64,000 nt of DNA from assembly GCA_019914995.1 (NCBI GenBank), contig CM034126.1, positions 1,927,001 to 1,991,000 on the forward strand, read 5' to 3'. The position numbers and the translations under genes were made by a program. Shown piece after piece: positions 1 through 13,439 of the stretch. The stretch's first letter is position 1; the number at the start of each line of letters is the position of its first letter. Source of the stretch: Acanthochlamys bracteata. Lineage: Eukaryota; Streptophyta; Magnoliopsida; Pandanales; Velloziaceae. The notes below the pieces were generated by a model, which saw only the letters and a list, made by a program, of their open reading frames with translations, was not told the DNA's origin and did no database searches.

Positions 1-423
1 GTGATGATTTCTACTGTTAACGTCTAATGTAGTGCTTCATGATACAAACATTATGCCTGAGCAAGTTAAGAACTTAAATAAATAATTCGTGCTTATATTG
101 TGGATCTTGCGAAGTAGCACTCATGTAAAAGGGAGGCTTAGGCATATTATTTGACAAGGTTGGTTGAGATATGTATGCGATCAGTGCCACCTGCTTTCTT
201 TATCATAATGTGGGATAGTATCTTGAAATGTTTCACGTCATCCTGAACTACAAAAACACATCAAATTGCTAATGCTGAGTTTTTGTATGCTTGTTTAATT
301 TCAGCACATGCATATGCAATGCTGCAAGAAGTTGCAAATTATCTTTTTGCCTTTTATTTGTTAAATAATTCTCTTAAGTATAGCTGAAGCTTATGGTCCA
401 TCTCATGATGAAGGGATTTACAC
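1..423 (+). promoter_or_regulatory. 5' leader and upstream region of the Agenet-domain gene
   Basis: No coding sequence is seen here. A pyrimidine-rich stretch ending in TTTCAG at about 296-303 suggests that the start codon at 424 lies in a second exon preceded by an untranslated first exon that may extend left of the window. I see no clear TATA box. Confidence 0.35.
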
Positions 424-3400
424 ATGGATTATGATGAAAATGACTTTCAAAGCCAGAGTTTTCAGCTAGTTGGAGAGGGTAACACTAAATCCCCTTCAAG
501 CTTGAGGGCGTTTGGTTTGCCGAAATATGATATTGATGAACAACTTCATGTCAATCTTAAGTTTGATAACTTAGTTGATACAGACTCTTTGCTTGACATA
601 CATGCTCAAGGAAGTAACTGGATTGATGATTTTTCTGCTGGAAGTACTGCAATAGGATTTAATTCAGCAGCTGCTGGATCTTGCTCTATTTCTCGACATA
701 ATAATGTTTGGTCTGAGGCCACATCATCTGAGTCTGTTGAAATGTTGCTAAAGTCCGTTCGCGAAGATGAGATGCTAGATCAAAAAGTTTCTACCAAGGA
801 GGCTGGTTTTGATGAAGGTTTCGATGATGCCAGCAACCAAATTGGTGCGCTGATACAGGGTGATCCTTCTGTTGCTGTGTCTGGAAATGTCCTGATACAA
901 CTAGAAGATCCCAATAGAAATCAAAAGACTCTCTCTAGTGTAACAGCAAAAAAAATGGGGGAACAGCATCAGGCCATTAGCACTTGCCAGGGTTCTTCTG
1001 ATGAAGATCGTGCGGTGGATGCTAATTTGTTGGCAGAGAATTCAAACTCAGAAACTGTAACTGCAGAGTACACGGTAGTTGAAACTCTGAGTTCATCATC
1101 GTATGAGATGACTGCAAAATATGTTAGCACTCATGAGAATTCATGTGAGGTTAATGAGGCTGAAAATCCTTTGAAGGGTGGAAATATGAAGAACAACTCA
1201 GATGATGGGCAGAACTTCAGTGAGAACCTGACTGTGAAAGATAATGTCTTGGAATCTACTCATGATGAAGTTTGCCCTTCAAATATATCTGCCCATCATA
1301 ATGATATGGCTGCGAAGTTGTGCACTGAGGTACTTTCTGGGCAGCTAGTGGGGGAAAAAGCAGCAATGGCATTGAATGTTGATGCAGTTCTGTTGCGTGA
1401 TGAAGCTGACAAGCTGAAAGCATGTTCTACATCTGAACATGAAGCAAACCAGTATTCAGAAGTCCAATCTTGGAATGGTAATCATCGTGTTGAAATAAGC
1501 TCTTCAATTTTACAGCCAAATGCTGATCCGATGGTGGCGATTGATGAAGAATGCTTGAACTCCTTTGGTCCTGACAATGCTGACAAGGTGTTGTCATCAA
1601 TCCACCAGCATAAGAAGATTTTGGAAAGAAGAGGTAAGACTGACGACGAAACTGATAGGAGTATTCATGTTGGTCGTGTTTCCACGATAACTTGTGACTC
1701 TGGAAATGAGGAACTTGGTGAGCCATCTCATGTAGAAGTGTCTCTTAGTCCAAGTAAGGATGGGTCAGAAGGATTAAATGACATGAGCAGCACTGTTAAC
1801 AAATATGGAGAAGGAAAGGGAGTCAGTGCATTGACAAATGATGTCTCAGAAAAGCAGGAAAATAGAGATCATCCAACTGAAAGTTTAAGTGAGTTTATTC
1901 AAGCTAATCGAGCAGTTTTACATAATTCTATTCAAGCTGCCTCTGAAGAATCAAGTAGAGAGGAACCTGAAAATCTTCTTCTTAGTAACTACACATCTCA
2001 AGATCGAGGATCTAATTCTAATGGGATTCTTACTGAAGATAAGGCTGGTGAGAAGTTGGAATTTGCTACAAATGATATTCTTGATAATCCTTCTCATGAT
2101 AGAGTAGTTCACGTGGAGAATACAGATGTTGAGAGTGGCTACCAAGGATTATTTAGTTCAGCTAACTCTTGTTCACATAAGGATCAGTCTATTGTTGATG
2201 GGAAGATTGAAGAAGATGCCCAATGTGCTGACCAAAATGTAGTAAAGACAGAAACTGCGGGTGGTTGGTCTGCTGGAGGGACTACTCAGGATACATTTGG
2301 TATTCATTTGTTTCTTTCAATTATTTTCTGTTATTTAACTTCTTATATGTCACACTTGAGAACACGTGATTGTGAAATTTGAATATGTTTTTGGTTGTAA
2401 CTGCAGAAAAGAACAAAAATATTAAGGGGACACCTTTACTTGCTCAGGGTATAGTTGGTTCTGATATACATAATTTGGTGAGTGCCACAGATGCGGAGCA
2501 GGACAATGAAGAGGTGGTGCCTAGGCCAACTGATAAGGAGAGCCCATCGTGCAGGGATTCAATTATTGGTAAATTATTGAGTCTTGTTAAAATTACTGGT
2601 AAGGATGTTGATTTCCTGCAGTTTTACTGATGTATTTTTTGGTCAGTTGTCAATCATTCTGAAGATTCAACTGTGGATACCAGAATGCAAGAGGGAGAAC
2701 CTATACCATCTTTAGCAGCATCCAATCCTATACCATCTTTAGCAGCGTCCAATCCTATTCCATCTTTAGTAGCGTCCAACAATTTGCATACAGTTGAAGG
2801 GGATGCTAGGACCTCAGAAAGAGCACGCCCACCAGTTTATGGTAGCATCAAATGCTTGAACTTGGTATCTTGAAATTTGTTAAATAGTCTTTTGCATTCT
2901 TTTAAACTTCTAACTCAAAAATGATTGACATTGCAACCTACAAGTAATTAATTTTGCCATACCTTATTGTCCAGTAATTTTGGTGTAAGAATTAGGATTG
3001 TATGACAAACTTGTCTTATTAGATTCTAGGAATTAAGATACGTGTTAACCTGCAAAGCATTCAGTTGTGGATGAGACGTCTAGGTTTATGCAGAAATGCT
3101 CGAGAAGAGTTAGATGCAGGGGCAAAACATTGAGTGCTTGTGGTGCATTTGTTGACAGCAGAAGTGAACTTAGAGAGGGAAGGTTGTGTGGTGGTTACAG
3201 AATGATAAAAAAACTGTGGAAGTCTGCACTTTTTAATGAGGCATTGGGGGTTAGAGGCTTAGATCCCTCAAGGGGAGTTGATGGTGTGTTATTTTAATAT
3301 TGGCTTTAGTATGTAGGAAGAGAACTGGATTTTGAGTATAAAAGACCAAGCTACACTGGGACATCTTACCGTTGGTTTGAGTTCAATACTACCTATCTGG

Positions 3401-6400
3401 TCCTTTGCTAGTCTTATCTTATGAGGCTTTAAATCTGTTTTTGGTTTGCATCGTAGAGTATGTGATTTTAGTGAGCTTGCACATTGTGAACCTCATTTTG
3501 GGTCATTGCACCCTGTCGGGTTGGGTATCTCACTTTAGTTTTTGGCATTAAAGGTACTTGAACTTTGCTCTGTTTGCAAGTTGGTGACCAAGGTTCGAAT
3601 CTTGTTAGACGAATTTTTCATCATATTTATTCTGATGCAGGTTGTTATTAGCACCTTATGTTTTCCATGCCACAAGAAAAATATTGTGAAAAATTGAAGT
3701 TAATGGTGAAAATGGACAGAAGTTCTGAGCATATAAATAGAGTTCAAATACCTTGAAGTGCCCAAATACCATCCCTACCTTACAATACATAATTACTAAG
3801 AGGCATAGAAGTGTACCGATAGTATACCAAAAGCGAGCAGTGAGGTATCAAACTTGCAGTTCACCAAAAAAATGAGGTCCACATAATGCAGTTTGCTTAC
3901 GTTATTATTTGATTTGGGTTTTGTTATGTCTGAATGCTTGCTAATAACCTGCTTCAGTTGCTTTATAGAGGTACTTGTCTTCTCTTTTATACTTGATGCA
4001 TTAGTTTCAGGTGACAATCTCTAAAAGCTTGTTATGCGGTAGTTGATTCTTCTTCTTTTTCATATTATTTAAGAAGCGGTGGGAGATGGGATTTGAGATG
4101 TAGAAAGCAAGAGAGAGAGATTGGGAATTGGATAAGCTTGAGACCATGTGCTTCGATTTCTTAGGCTGTAGTAAACTTATCTCCTTGGAATGTGAAGGAT
4201 TTAAGCTGAAACTACAGCAAACTACTGAACAAAGGTGGAGATAAATTGAAAAGAAAGAAGGCAACTGATATTGGACGTTCATGCCGTTTGTTAGAGAGGT
4301 AAATATAAATGTAGGAAATAGAGTCAAAAGATATTGAACCCCAAACAAAATTGAAGAGATAAAGTTCCTTTGTAAGAAGAATTGCTACATCAGTCCGGAA
4401 TGATGGAGGTCCTGTTTGCAATATAGATGCTTCCAACAACATATCCTGAATCAAGCTCTGTGGTTCAATCTTATTCCAATACTATCCCTTGTCTTTTAGT
4501 CTCTGATTAGTTATTCTGTAGGGTTTTATTAGAGTGATGAAACAGTGGGTTCACAGTAGTTAATGAATTAATTTGGGCACTGCTGACTTTTTCTTTGTGT
4601 ATTCGCATCATTGGAAGAATATACGCCAACAAGTAGCTGTCGCGTCGATCGAGGACAAGTTAAGGACATGTAGGCTTAGGTGGTTCGGGCATGTTTTGCA
4701 CAAACCTAAAGAGGCTGCAGTGCATAAGAGTGATGCGATTCCATTTGAACACTTTAGGAGAAAAAGGGTAGACCAAAATTAACTTTGTCTAGGGTGGTGG
4801 TAATTTATAGGAATTAGATTTTTTGTTGGATCTGGTTTATAATCGAACGGAATGGAGAAAAAGGTTTCATGTAGCCAACCCAATGGAAGTGGGATAAAGG
4901 CTTAGTTTGCTTTTGTTGTTGTTGTTGTTGTTGATTTCCTATATTCAAAGCCAACCTAGCCACATTCTGTTAATCTGTTGGCTTCCTAGGAATCCAGAAT
5001 TAAGTTTTAGCTGTAGTTATTGTAAGAAAAAGTTGGACTCAACCAAATGGGAAACCTGTAATGCTTTTAGGATTTAGCATATATGGTAACTTTTGTTCTA
5101 AGTTTTTGCGTATAATCTGCATATTTTTTCGTGTATAGGGCATAAGATGTTGGAAAGAGTATTCAAATGATCATTTGATTGTACATTTGGCCATCAAGCG
5201 TACCATTTTTAGCTGATTTCTTCCTGTTATAATCTCAAGAGTATTGTGATTTAATATTGTCACAGGTGGCGCTGGGGTGAACTTTATACACAATCCACAG
5301 CAGCCAGGCATTTTTAGTGAAAACGAAGCAGTTTCTTATTCCCATCATTGTGGGAGCAATAGTGAGAAATTTACTCAACCTACTTGTGTTTCTGCTACAA
5401 CTATTGGCTTTAGTGAACACTGTCAAGATAAAGTGGCATCTCAAGAGAACAAAGGACGATTCTCGGAGCCTACTGCAACAATTTCTGATGAGACAGCTTG
5501 TGAGAAGATTGCATCTGTTGCTTGTGATCCCAAGCAAACTGCTTCCTCCCAGAGTAGAAGCTCCCGTCTTCGAGTTGATTCATTGTCAAATCTTAAGAAG
5601 CGCAAAGGCGATAAGGAGAAGGTTGTGTTGAATGTGCATCCTGTTGACTTTTCCCAGGTAATATTTCGTCATATCTTTAGCTTGTAGTTATTCTAGAAGA
5701 TGCATGAAGACTTTGTCTAAATTTGGTATTGTCTTGATAAAAAGATCCCAAGTGAAAGAACTAAGGACAGCAGCACAAAGACTGGGGATAGGAAACGACA
5801 GGGGTCATCTTCCAGAAAGAAGAAGGAGGACAAAAATAGTTATGGCTCAACTGAAAGGAGCAGCACTTCAAGGAGATCTGCGAAGGAAAAGCAAAATGCT
5901 GAAAGTAATGAAAACACAATAAGCAGGTCTCCGGTCCTGTTAGGAGCTTTGAGCAAGGATGCTGCATCATTGGGTATAATGCAACAACCTGCATATGAAA
6001 GTAGCATAAAAGTGTCAAGTTCGCCTTTGGTTCAGACATCTGGTACCTCGGATATGAACTCTTCAATTTCTCCTTCAGCTTCGTTACACCAGCCTTTTAC
6101 AGATTTGCAACAACTGCAGCTGCGTGCTCAAATATTTGTTTATGGATCTCTAATGTGAGTTGGCTTGTCTAACTTAGTTTGTCCAAGAAAAATGTTTTAA
6201 CTGGTCCTGCTTTCTTTATTTATGCGAAATGTTTAATAGTTTGGGTATACGCACTGCTAACCTTGTCCGATACACTTAAATTGTAGATGTAGAGTTTCCT
6301 TTTTGATGAATTGTACTTGATTCATTTTCTACTATCAGCCAGGGAACTCCACCAGATGAGGCTTGCATGGTGTCTGCCTTTGGTAGCGCTGGTTAGTGTT

Positions 6401-9400
6401 ATTACTTCTTATTTCAGTTAGACTATTACATTATGTTTGCGCTTACCGGGTAACTGAGTTGCTAATGCTGGTGTATAGATGATAGTCGGAACATGTGGAA
6501 TTCTGTGTGGCGTGCTGCTGTTGAGCGGTGTCAGAATCAGAAGTCTCCTCTAAGTAATTTCGAGACACCGATTATCTCGTGTTCAGGTGCATTTCGTGGC
6601 TTGTTTATTGAAGAGTGCTTTAAGGTACCTAACAAAATGTCTCCTGCTAATGACATTTGCAGCTACCAGAAATTCCGAGCAGGTGACAACGTCCAGCTCT
6701 GTTCAAAGCAAAGTTGTCAGCACTCCTATGTGGAGCAGCAGTAAGGTTGTGCCAACGACTGCGATAAGCACCACAGTTCCATTGCCATCCCCTTTGTGGG
6801 GTTTCTCGAGTCGTGATGGGCTACCGTCAAACTTTCCTTCTGGGTCACACCTAGATTTTGCTCAGACGGTCTCTCCATTATTTTCTTATCAGGCAACACA
6901 GATAAAGGGGCAGACTAGTAGAGGCAACTCTCACCTATCACAACCAGATTATGTTGGGTCCTATGTTGTTCCAGCGCAAGGCTCAGTAGTTGCTGCTCCC
7001 CACTATTCTAAACTACCAATTGCTGAAACAGCTCAAGCAATGCCTAGGGAGTCCTCAGCTATAGGTAATCCTAGCATGCAGCTCCAGCCTTCCAGTATTT
7101 TGCTTTCTACTCCAGGTCCCTTGAGTGAAGGTAAAAACAAGGACGCGTTACCTGGAAAGAGTCAGTCTACTGCTCCTAAGTCCAGAAAGAAAAAGAAGGT
7201 AGCCAAAGAGCTTGGAACACCATTATCTGTTTCCCAGCCTCAAGCTCAGCCTGTTCTCACTGGAACTGTAAATCATCCTCTGATGTCTACTGGCCTACCA
7301 TTACCTGTAACCTCTTCTGTTAAGTTTGTTACTCCAGGTCCTCCTACAGCCTCAACTCATACTATTGGGCCTAGTCATTTCCAGATAATTGGCAGCGTTG
7401 ATGCAGAGCAGAGAGCTGTTTTTACAGAGACATGCACAAGAATTGAACAGGCTAAGCATCAAGCTGAAGATGCAGCTGCTCATGCGGCCTCTGCTACTAA
7501 GTGTAGTCAAGGCATATGGAGCCAACTAGCTTCTCAAAAGAGCTCTGGCTTAGTTTCAGAAGCTGAAGCTAAACTTGCTTCTGCAGCTGTTGCAGCGGCA
7601 GCTGCTGCTGCTGTTGCAAAAGCAGCTGCAGCAGCTGCTCAGGTGGCATCTGATGCTGCTCTCCAGGCCAACATGATGGCTGATGAGGCTTTGAATTTTA
7701 AAAGTGGAAATGCAAGCAGCAATTCTGACACTTCTCGTATTGATGTTGCAAGGAACATGGTAGGAATCACTTCTGTTTCTATATTGAAGGGCAAGGATAA
7801 GTATGATGGTTCAAGCGTAGTTCTTTCAGCTGCAAGAGAGGTTGCAAGAAGAAGAGTGGAAGCAGCTTCTGCTGCTGCTAAACGTGCAGAGAATGTGGAT
7901 GCTATAGTAAAAGCTGCAGAAATGGCTGCTGAAGCTGTAGCTCAGGCAGGAACAATAGTTGCCATGGGAGATCCTTTGCCTTTTTCATTGACTGATTTGG
8001 TAGAAGCAGGCCCTGAAGGTTTCTGGAGAAATCATCCTATCACTGAAAAATTACCAGATACAAATGGTCAGAGGTGCGTGGAAATGGGAGGTTTGGATTG
8101 TCAAGTGTTGACTGAACATAGGATTGACAAAGAGAATAAGATTGGCAAAAGTTCACACCGATCAAAGGATGCTTCTGCTGGTATGCCATTTAGCTAGCAG
8201 ATCATTTTATCTCATATTTGATTTTGGAATTTAACTGATTTGCTATATCAGCATGATGTTATGATTTGCTTAATTAGCTGGTTCCTATACTCTTAAACAG
8301 GAATTGAAAAGTTGAATTCATCTGCAATCGGTCAAAGTGATGTAACTGGGAATATCATAGAGAAGGGTACTCTTGTTGAGGTAGCAGATGTAAACTTGCA
8401 AAACTTTCGTCATTGATATAAACTTGATATTTAAGTCCCTGAAAAATGAAAGGACATGAGTCTATACTTTAGCACAGTGCTTAATTTGTCATGTGAAATG
8501 CCTTCTTCGAATAATTCTGTTACTGCAAATAAATTTCATTGTGTAATATGGATTTTGAAGTCTCTCACTGATGTTGTCAGTAGTGTCTGATGCTTTTCTA
8601 TGATCTGATGCAATCATGTCAGGCTGTACCTGATGAGGATGGTCTCAGAGGTGTCTGGTTTGCTGCTCATGTTGTTGATGTGAAAGATGGAAAAGCATAT
8701 GTTTGTTTTGATGACCTTCTTCACGATGAAGGTATGAAAAACCCTAGCAGTGATAACATGGCTGTTGACATGGGTTATCTTTTCTTAACTAATTTTTAGA
8801 CTGTTTTAATTGATGAGATGTTGCGAACTGCCTTGAGTATTAGTCTCTGTCATCTGGTAGTTTAGCGAGTATAAAATTACTCTTCCTGATGCAGGAAACA
8901 GTTCGTTAAAAGAGTGGATACCACTTGAAGAGGAAGGGGACAAGCCTCCTAGAATACGAATAGTTCATTCTATGAGAGGAGCAAAATCTGGACTCCCTAG
9001 AAAGCGACGAAGAGAAGCCCTTTCAAACTACAAATGGGAAGTTGGAGATCGTGTAGATGCACTGATACGTGATGGGTAAGCATGCAATAGCTTCATTTTT
9101 GTGATACTCATATTGCCACGCAGCATTCCGTTTCTTTCTAATATGTCCTATGCTGTGCTCGTAGTTCACTCAATATGAATGCAGTTATCAGCTTGAGGAA
9201 TAACTGTTATCCAAATTTTTTCTTATCTGTCCAGTTGGTGGGAAGGGATCATTAAGGAGAAGAACAAAGAAGATGAAACAAAATTGACAATTTACTTTCC
9301 AGGTTTGCATTTGATGACAAAGAGAAGTTTTAACTTTTTCCTATTTTTGCACTATAATTGTGACTGTAGTTTGTTGGTTTAACTTGTAGTCTTATGACTC

Positions 9401-12207
9401 TCTGTATGCTCAATCAGCTGTTGTCCAAAACCTCATGGCAGAATAAAATGGGGAGTCGATTTAGGAAATGGATAGACGAAATAAACTCAGTGTGGCACGC
9501 ATCTATTGGTGCAAGTTGCAAAAAACAGCTTTTCTTGAAAGTGTTTGTAACAGTTATCAACTAATAATTAGTGCTTACTTTTGCGCTACGAGTGGGAAGA
9601 ATTTGATGTTCAGTTCGGTAGATTATTCACAAGTCTTAGGATGCTGGTGGTTAAACGCAGTTTTCTCTATTAGGGAACATTTTGCGGAAATTTGTTTACA
9701 GATAATTATATTGAAGTGGCATTAACTAGCATTTTGTTGCCAATGAAATGCTGATGGTTGCATGAGTTTTTGATGTCAAGTATTGCTTTTAATTTCCGAC
9801 CTTGCATTTAGAATAATTATATTTGTTATGTAACTATGTTTCAGCAAGTCAGTTTAATTTTTAGGAGTTAAATGGGTTCACGAAGAATTAAAAAGACCTG
9901 CGTAGAAATTTTGAAGTGATTTGGTAGCAATAATCTTATAAGAAATATGGCTTTCAATAGGGAAAATTGCTACAAGGATCCATGTAATGTATACATGTTT
10001 TAAATCGCATTAGCCCCTTCTAGGATAATGAGTGGTAGTTGTTTGTCGTAATTAGTTTAGACATGTTTCATACTTAAACGTTTATCTTTTCTTATTTTTA
10101 CTTCTTTTCCATCCCTAATGTTTGTGAAAGTCATTTGATTTGGTTCACATTGTAATTAATGGCATTGTGTTGTATCTGTGCCTACCTGGCTTATGAATGT
10201 TCTTTGTCATTTGTGTCTTGCCCTGCAGCTGGTGAGGATTCATCTATAGTGAGAGCCTGGGACCTTCGACCATCCCTTATTTGGAAGGACGGGCAGTGGA
10301 CAGAGTGGCAACGCCCTAGGGACAACACTCTTCATGAGGTTGTCTGACTTCTCCCTCCCTACCCCATCTCATGTATGCTCTCACTATAGAAACAGATTGA
10401 CATGTGGACGAAAAATATCACTAATAAGAAAACTATTCACATCCATCCCTCTTCAGCTGCATGGTATTTGTTCATGATGGGGATACTTTTCTCAGTAAAT
10501 CTAGTTTGCTATTTGATGATGAACAGGGTGATACTCCAAAGGAGAAACGTCAAAGGATAACCAGGTCTAAAGCCAACAGGGAACTAGAAGGTGCTGTCAG
10601 AGAAGCTGGTAGACAGTCCAAAAATGTTAATACAGACGGGTCAAGCTGTGTAGAGTTGCAACCTCTGCTTTTATCTGAAAATGAAAAAAATTTTCGTTGG
10701 GGAAGACTGGAAATCAGCCGAGTTCCTTTGATTCGTCAAAAATGAAACGTACTGGCTTGCAGAAGGAGGGTTCAAGGGTGGTATTTGGTGTTCCGAAGCC
10801 TGGGAAAAAAAGAAAGTTTATGGAGGTCAGCAAACACTATGTTGCTGACAAGGCAAGTGAAGGAAGCGAAGTTGTTAAGTTTCCGAAATATTTGATGCCG
10901 CAAGCATCCCGCTCGTGGAGAACCACATCCAAAGCAGACCCTAAGAGCAGGAGGGCTGGTGAATTAAGGCCCAGGGTTCCCAAGCCTGCGAATCCTCGAA
11001 GCTTTTCAAACAGGCATTTGTCTAATAAAGACAAAGACACTTCATCTACCTCAGTGCCACCTGATAATGACAGGGACGCTGATCATGTTCATACTAGTAA
11101 AACTTTTGGCAATGAAGAAACCTTCTCGATGAACAATGATCTAATAGAAGCTGGTTCTTTGGAACATCATGACAAAGACCCCTTAGCAGACTCTTCTGAG
11201 CAGCTGGTGCCTAGTTATCGTTCGTCTAAAAGTAAAGCTTCTCCAGTTCTCACTACAGAATTAGGGCTGCAAGGGAAACATCCAACAGCTTTGCAAACGG
11301 CACATAAAAATGCCAAGGCTCCTGAGAGTTCAATAAGGACAATCAATGATGCTGCTGAACCCCGGAGATCCAATCGTAGAATCCAACCGACTTCAAGGGT
11401 AAGTTCAACAACGTCTGCTTAGTAGACTGGCTCATATTTGAAATCTTAATCCTTACTGGTTTGGTGAAGCAGTACTGCACTTGTCAGTATTTATATCTGT
11501 TCCTTGCATAAACACCTCTTTGCTAGCTGCTATACAGAGAGTATGAATGTTAAAACTCGAAAGTGCTCTCTAAATGTGCTACTGGTTGAGTGGGCATCCG
11601 GTCCATGGGAAATGCTTTGCTTCACGCCTCATACAAGACTTTTTAATGATTTAAGCTGAAACTTTCCCTTGTCAATATGAATTTCCTATTCCATGTTGAA
11701 TTACTTGTCCATTATTCTTTGCCTATTATTTTGAGTTTGTTTTCAATCAAAATCCTAGTGGCGTACTGGTAGTAGACAACTGCTAAATCTTGACATTCAT
11801 AACTGTTTTTTGAAGCAGTTGGACAGCGGCACTGATTTTCCCATTATTTTCATGCCGATTATCATTCTTTCAAAAAGTAGAATTTCTTTTCTTTGCCTTT
11901 CAATGATGTTCGGGTTTACTGATCCTTTCTATTGCCACCTATTTTATGCGGCACATGCATATTGTGTAAGTATTTAGTTCATCTCTGTTGCTTGCAGTTA
12001 CTTGAAGGACTGCAGAGTTCCATGTTGATATCCAAGATTCCTAGTGTCTCGCATGATAAAGAATCTAAGGCTATGCGTAGAGGCCGTTCAACTTCAAGAG
12101 GTAGTTATTACTGACTTTATGTTTCTGTCTTATTGTTGCTGCTGGTGCCTGATCGGTTTCACTGTTATTGACTTTGAAGTTTTTTACAGGCAAGAACCAT
12201 AGTTGAG
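424..12207 (+). CDS. G2484-1: Agenet (Tudor-like) domain protein, G2484-1/SWO1 type, 17 coding exons
   Basis: Large plant nuclear protein. The N-terminus MDYDENDFQSQ, the Ala-rich helical middle and the Agenet region match the family of Arabidopsis G2484-1 (At4g17330, from memory). Exons: 424-2299, 2407-2568, 2647-2841, 3065-3283, 5266-5657, 5745-6154, 6339-6391, 6479-6586, 6663-8180, 8301-8380, 8623-8731, 8895-9075, 9235-9302, 10229-10338, 10527-11398, 11998-12100, 12191-12207. All junctions keep phase, giving about 2157 residues if one missing base near 10690 is allowed for; as written, translation stops at 10743-10745 after about 1899 residues. Residues about 1418-1480 are Ala-rich with coiled-coil character. 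Residues about 1650-1830 hold the Agenet segments (GVWFAAHVVDV, GWWEGIIKEK, LIWKDGQWTEW). Agenet domains are Tudor-like and read chromatin; the exact function here is inferred. Exon 4 is poorly conserved-looking and its boundaries are the least certain. Confidence 0.85.
2700..2780 (+). repeat. Coding minisatellite, three 27-bp units
   Basis: Three adjacent 27-bp units (2700-2726, 2727-2753, 2754-2780) inside exon 3 of the Agenet gene each encode PIPSLAASN, the last with V for A. They differ from each other at only a few bases, mostly in the third unit, and stay in frame, so copy number could vary without harming the reading frame. Confidence 0.9.
4600..4935 (+). mobile_element. 3' end of an RTE-type LINE in intron 4 of the Agenet gene
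   Basis: A short frame at about 4615-4780 reads IEDKLRTCRLRWFGHVLHKP, the pattern just after the reverse transcriptase of plant RTE-type non-LTR retrotransposons. It is followed by a 3' tail with GTAGCCAACCC and GTGGGATAAAGGCTTAG, then six to seven TTG repeats, the usual RTE terminus. The element is in the sense orientation of the host gene and is 5' truncated, as is typical of target-primed integration. It has decayed and has no activity. Confidence 0.75.
10684..10690 (+). other. Single-base deletion in an A run of the Agenet gene
   Basis: A run of seven A residues sits where eight are needed to keep exon 15 in frame. With eight the sequence reads ENEKKFSLGKTGNQ and continues in the long downstream frame (GLQKEGSRVVFGVPKPGKKR). 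With seven it hits TGA at 10743. The summed exon lengths (6473) are exactly one short of a multiple of three. Confidence 0.8.
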
Positions 12208-12960
12208 GCCAACCCTGAGGTTATGTGGGATGTTATATCACTTGGGAGTGAGGGCCAGCACGTGAGGTTCTGTTCTGTACATAATTATAGTTGTAGGTGT
12301 AACCAAAATGTTTGTTTTGAATATGATCAGATGTAAAATGTGATAGCGGCTTATGTTAATCTGAAATTCATCTCTTATGTATTCATGCTGCTGTCTTTGA
12401 TTATTCTTGTGCCAGGGAGTGCAGTTCCTGTATTTCTTTTCTTTGGAGGACTGGTCTTCCCAATTCTTGATGCACATTTAATCTAACAATTGCACAATAT
12501 GCAAAAAGTTACCTGGAATGGGGCTGGTACTGGTGCTCTGCTTTACACATGATGTGAGTGTGCTTGTCTGTCTTTCATAATGATTGTGCAGTTAGTGTTG
12601 TCTTCTTACATTACTTTTGACTTGGTGAGTTCTTGCAAAGGAGTGATTTCGTTTTAGATTGGCTTATCTATTATTTTCTCTTTGAAGAGAATGCCTTGAA
12701 ACTTGTCAAGAAAATGTACAAGGATAAGGTGAGCAGTAATGAGTTTAACATGCTTCTCCAATACTTTATTTTAATACAGTGTAGAAAAGAGAGTAAAATC
12801 ATGCAACATTTTGTAAACAGAAATTGATAGAAGAGAATTAATAGGCGAACCCTGCAATATTAAATTTTCGTTTCTCGAATACATGTGCCATATGCTCGAG
12901 TGATGATCTTTTAAATTATGGGCTCGTATTTACCATCAATGAGATTCAGATTCTATATTG
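12208..12960 (+). other. 3' flank of the Agenet gene, no gene seen
   Basis: This is presumably 3' untranslated and terminator sequence followed by spacer. Short open frames here are not supported by any recognisable protein or by codon structure. Confidence 0.4.
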
Positions 12961-13200
12961 GGGGCGTTTGCGCTTGCATTTTTTAAATGTTTTTTTTTAA
13001 TTTTTTAATTATATATTTTTTAATACATATTTTATAAATATTTAAAAATTTTATTTAAATATTTAAAAAATATAATTTTATATAATAAAATTTTTTATTA
13101 TATATTTTTATTTTTTTAAAGTAAAAAAATAAAATTTATTTTTTAAAAAAATAAAAATATTTTTTGTTTCAAAAATTTTTTATTTTATAAGTATTACCAA
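12961..13200. repeat. AT-rich foldback (MITE-like) element
   Basis: A segment of about 240 bp with almost no G or C that folds back on itself (runs of TTTAAA, ATATTTT and complements). The left edge reads GGGGGCGTTTG. The right edge, read on the other strand, contains TTTGGTAATACTT, close to TTTGGTATCACTT at the edge of a similar block near 51.3 kb. It lies about 350 bp upstream of the malate dehydrogenase start codon. No transposase is encoded. Confidence 0.45.
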
Positions 13201-13439
13201 AGTGATTTATCTCAACTGTACATATGACTGGGAGAAGTTGTAAAAAACTCTTCTGGAGTTCATAATATCTCAAAACCTTTTATCCTTCGCGAGACTGTTC
13301 ATAACATTATTATTCAAAAATTGAAGGCTCTTATCTCATCTTTGATTCTCCAGTTCCAAGAGAAAGAAACCAATAAAAGATATTATTAAAAAGAGGGAAA
13401 GAAGGCCAAGAGTGAAAGAGTTCATAACGCCTCCCTCAC

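Noticed and set aside
3540..3615. tRNA-like B box (GGTTCGAATCT) in the Agenet gene intron
   Set aside because: No A box at the right distance and no cloverleaf pairing; at most a very old SINE trace.
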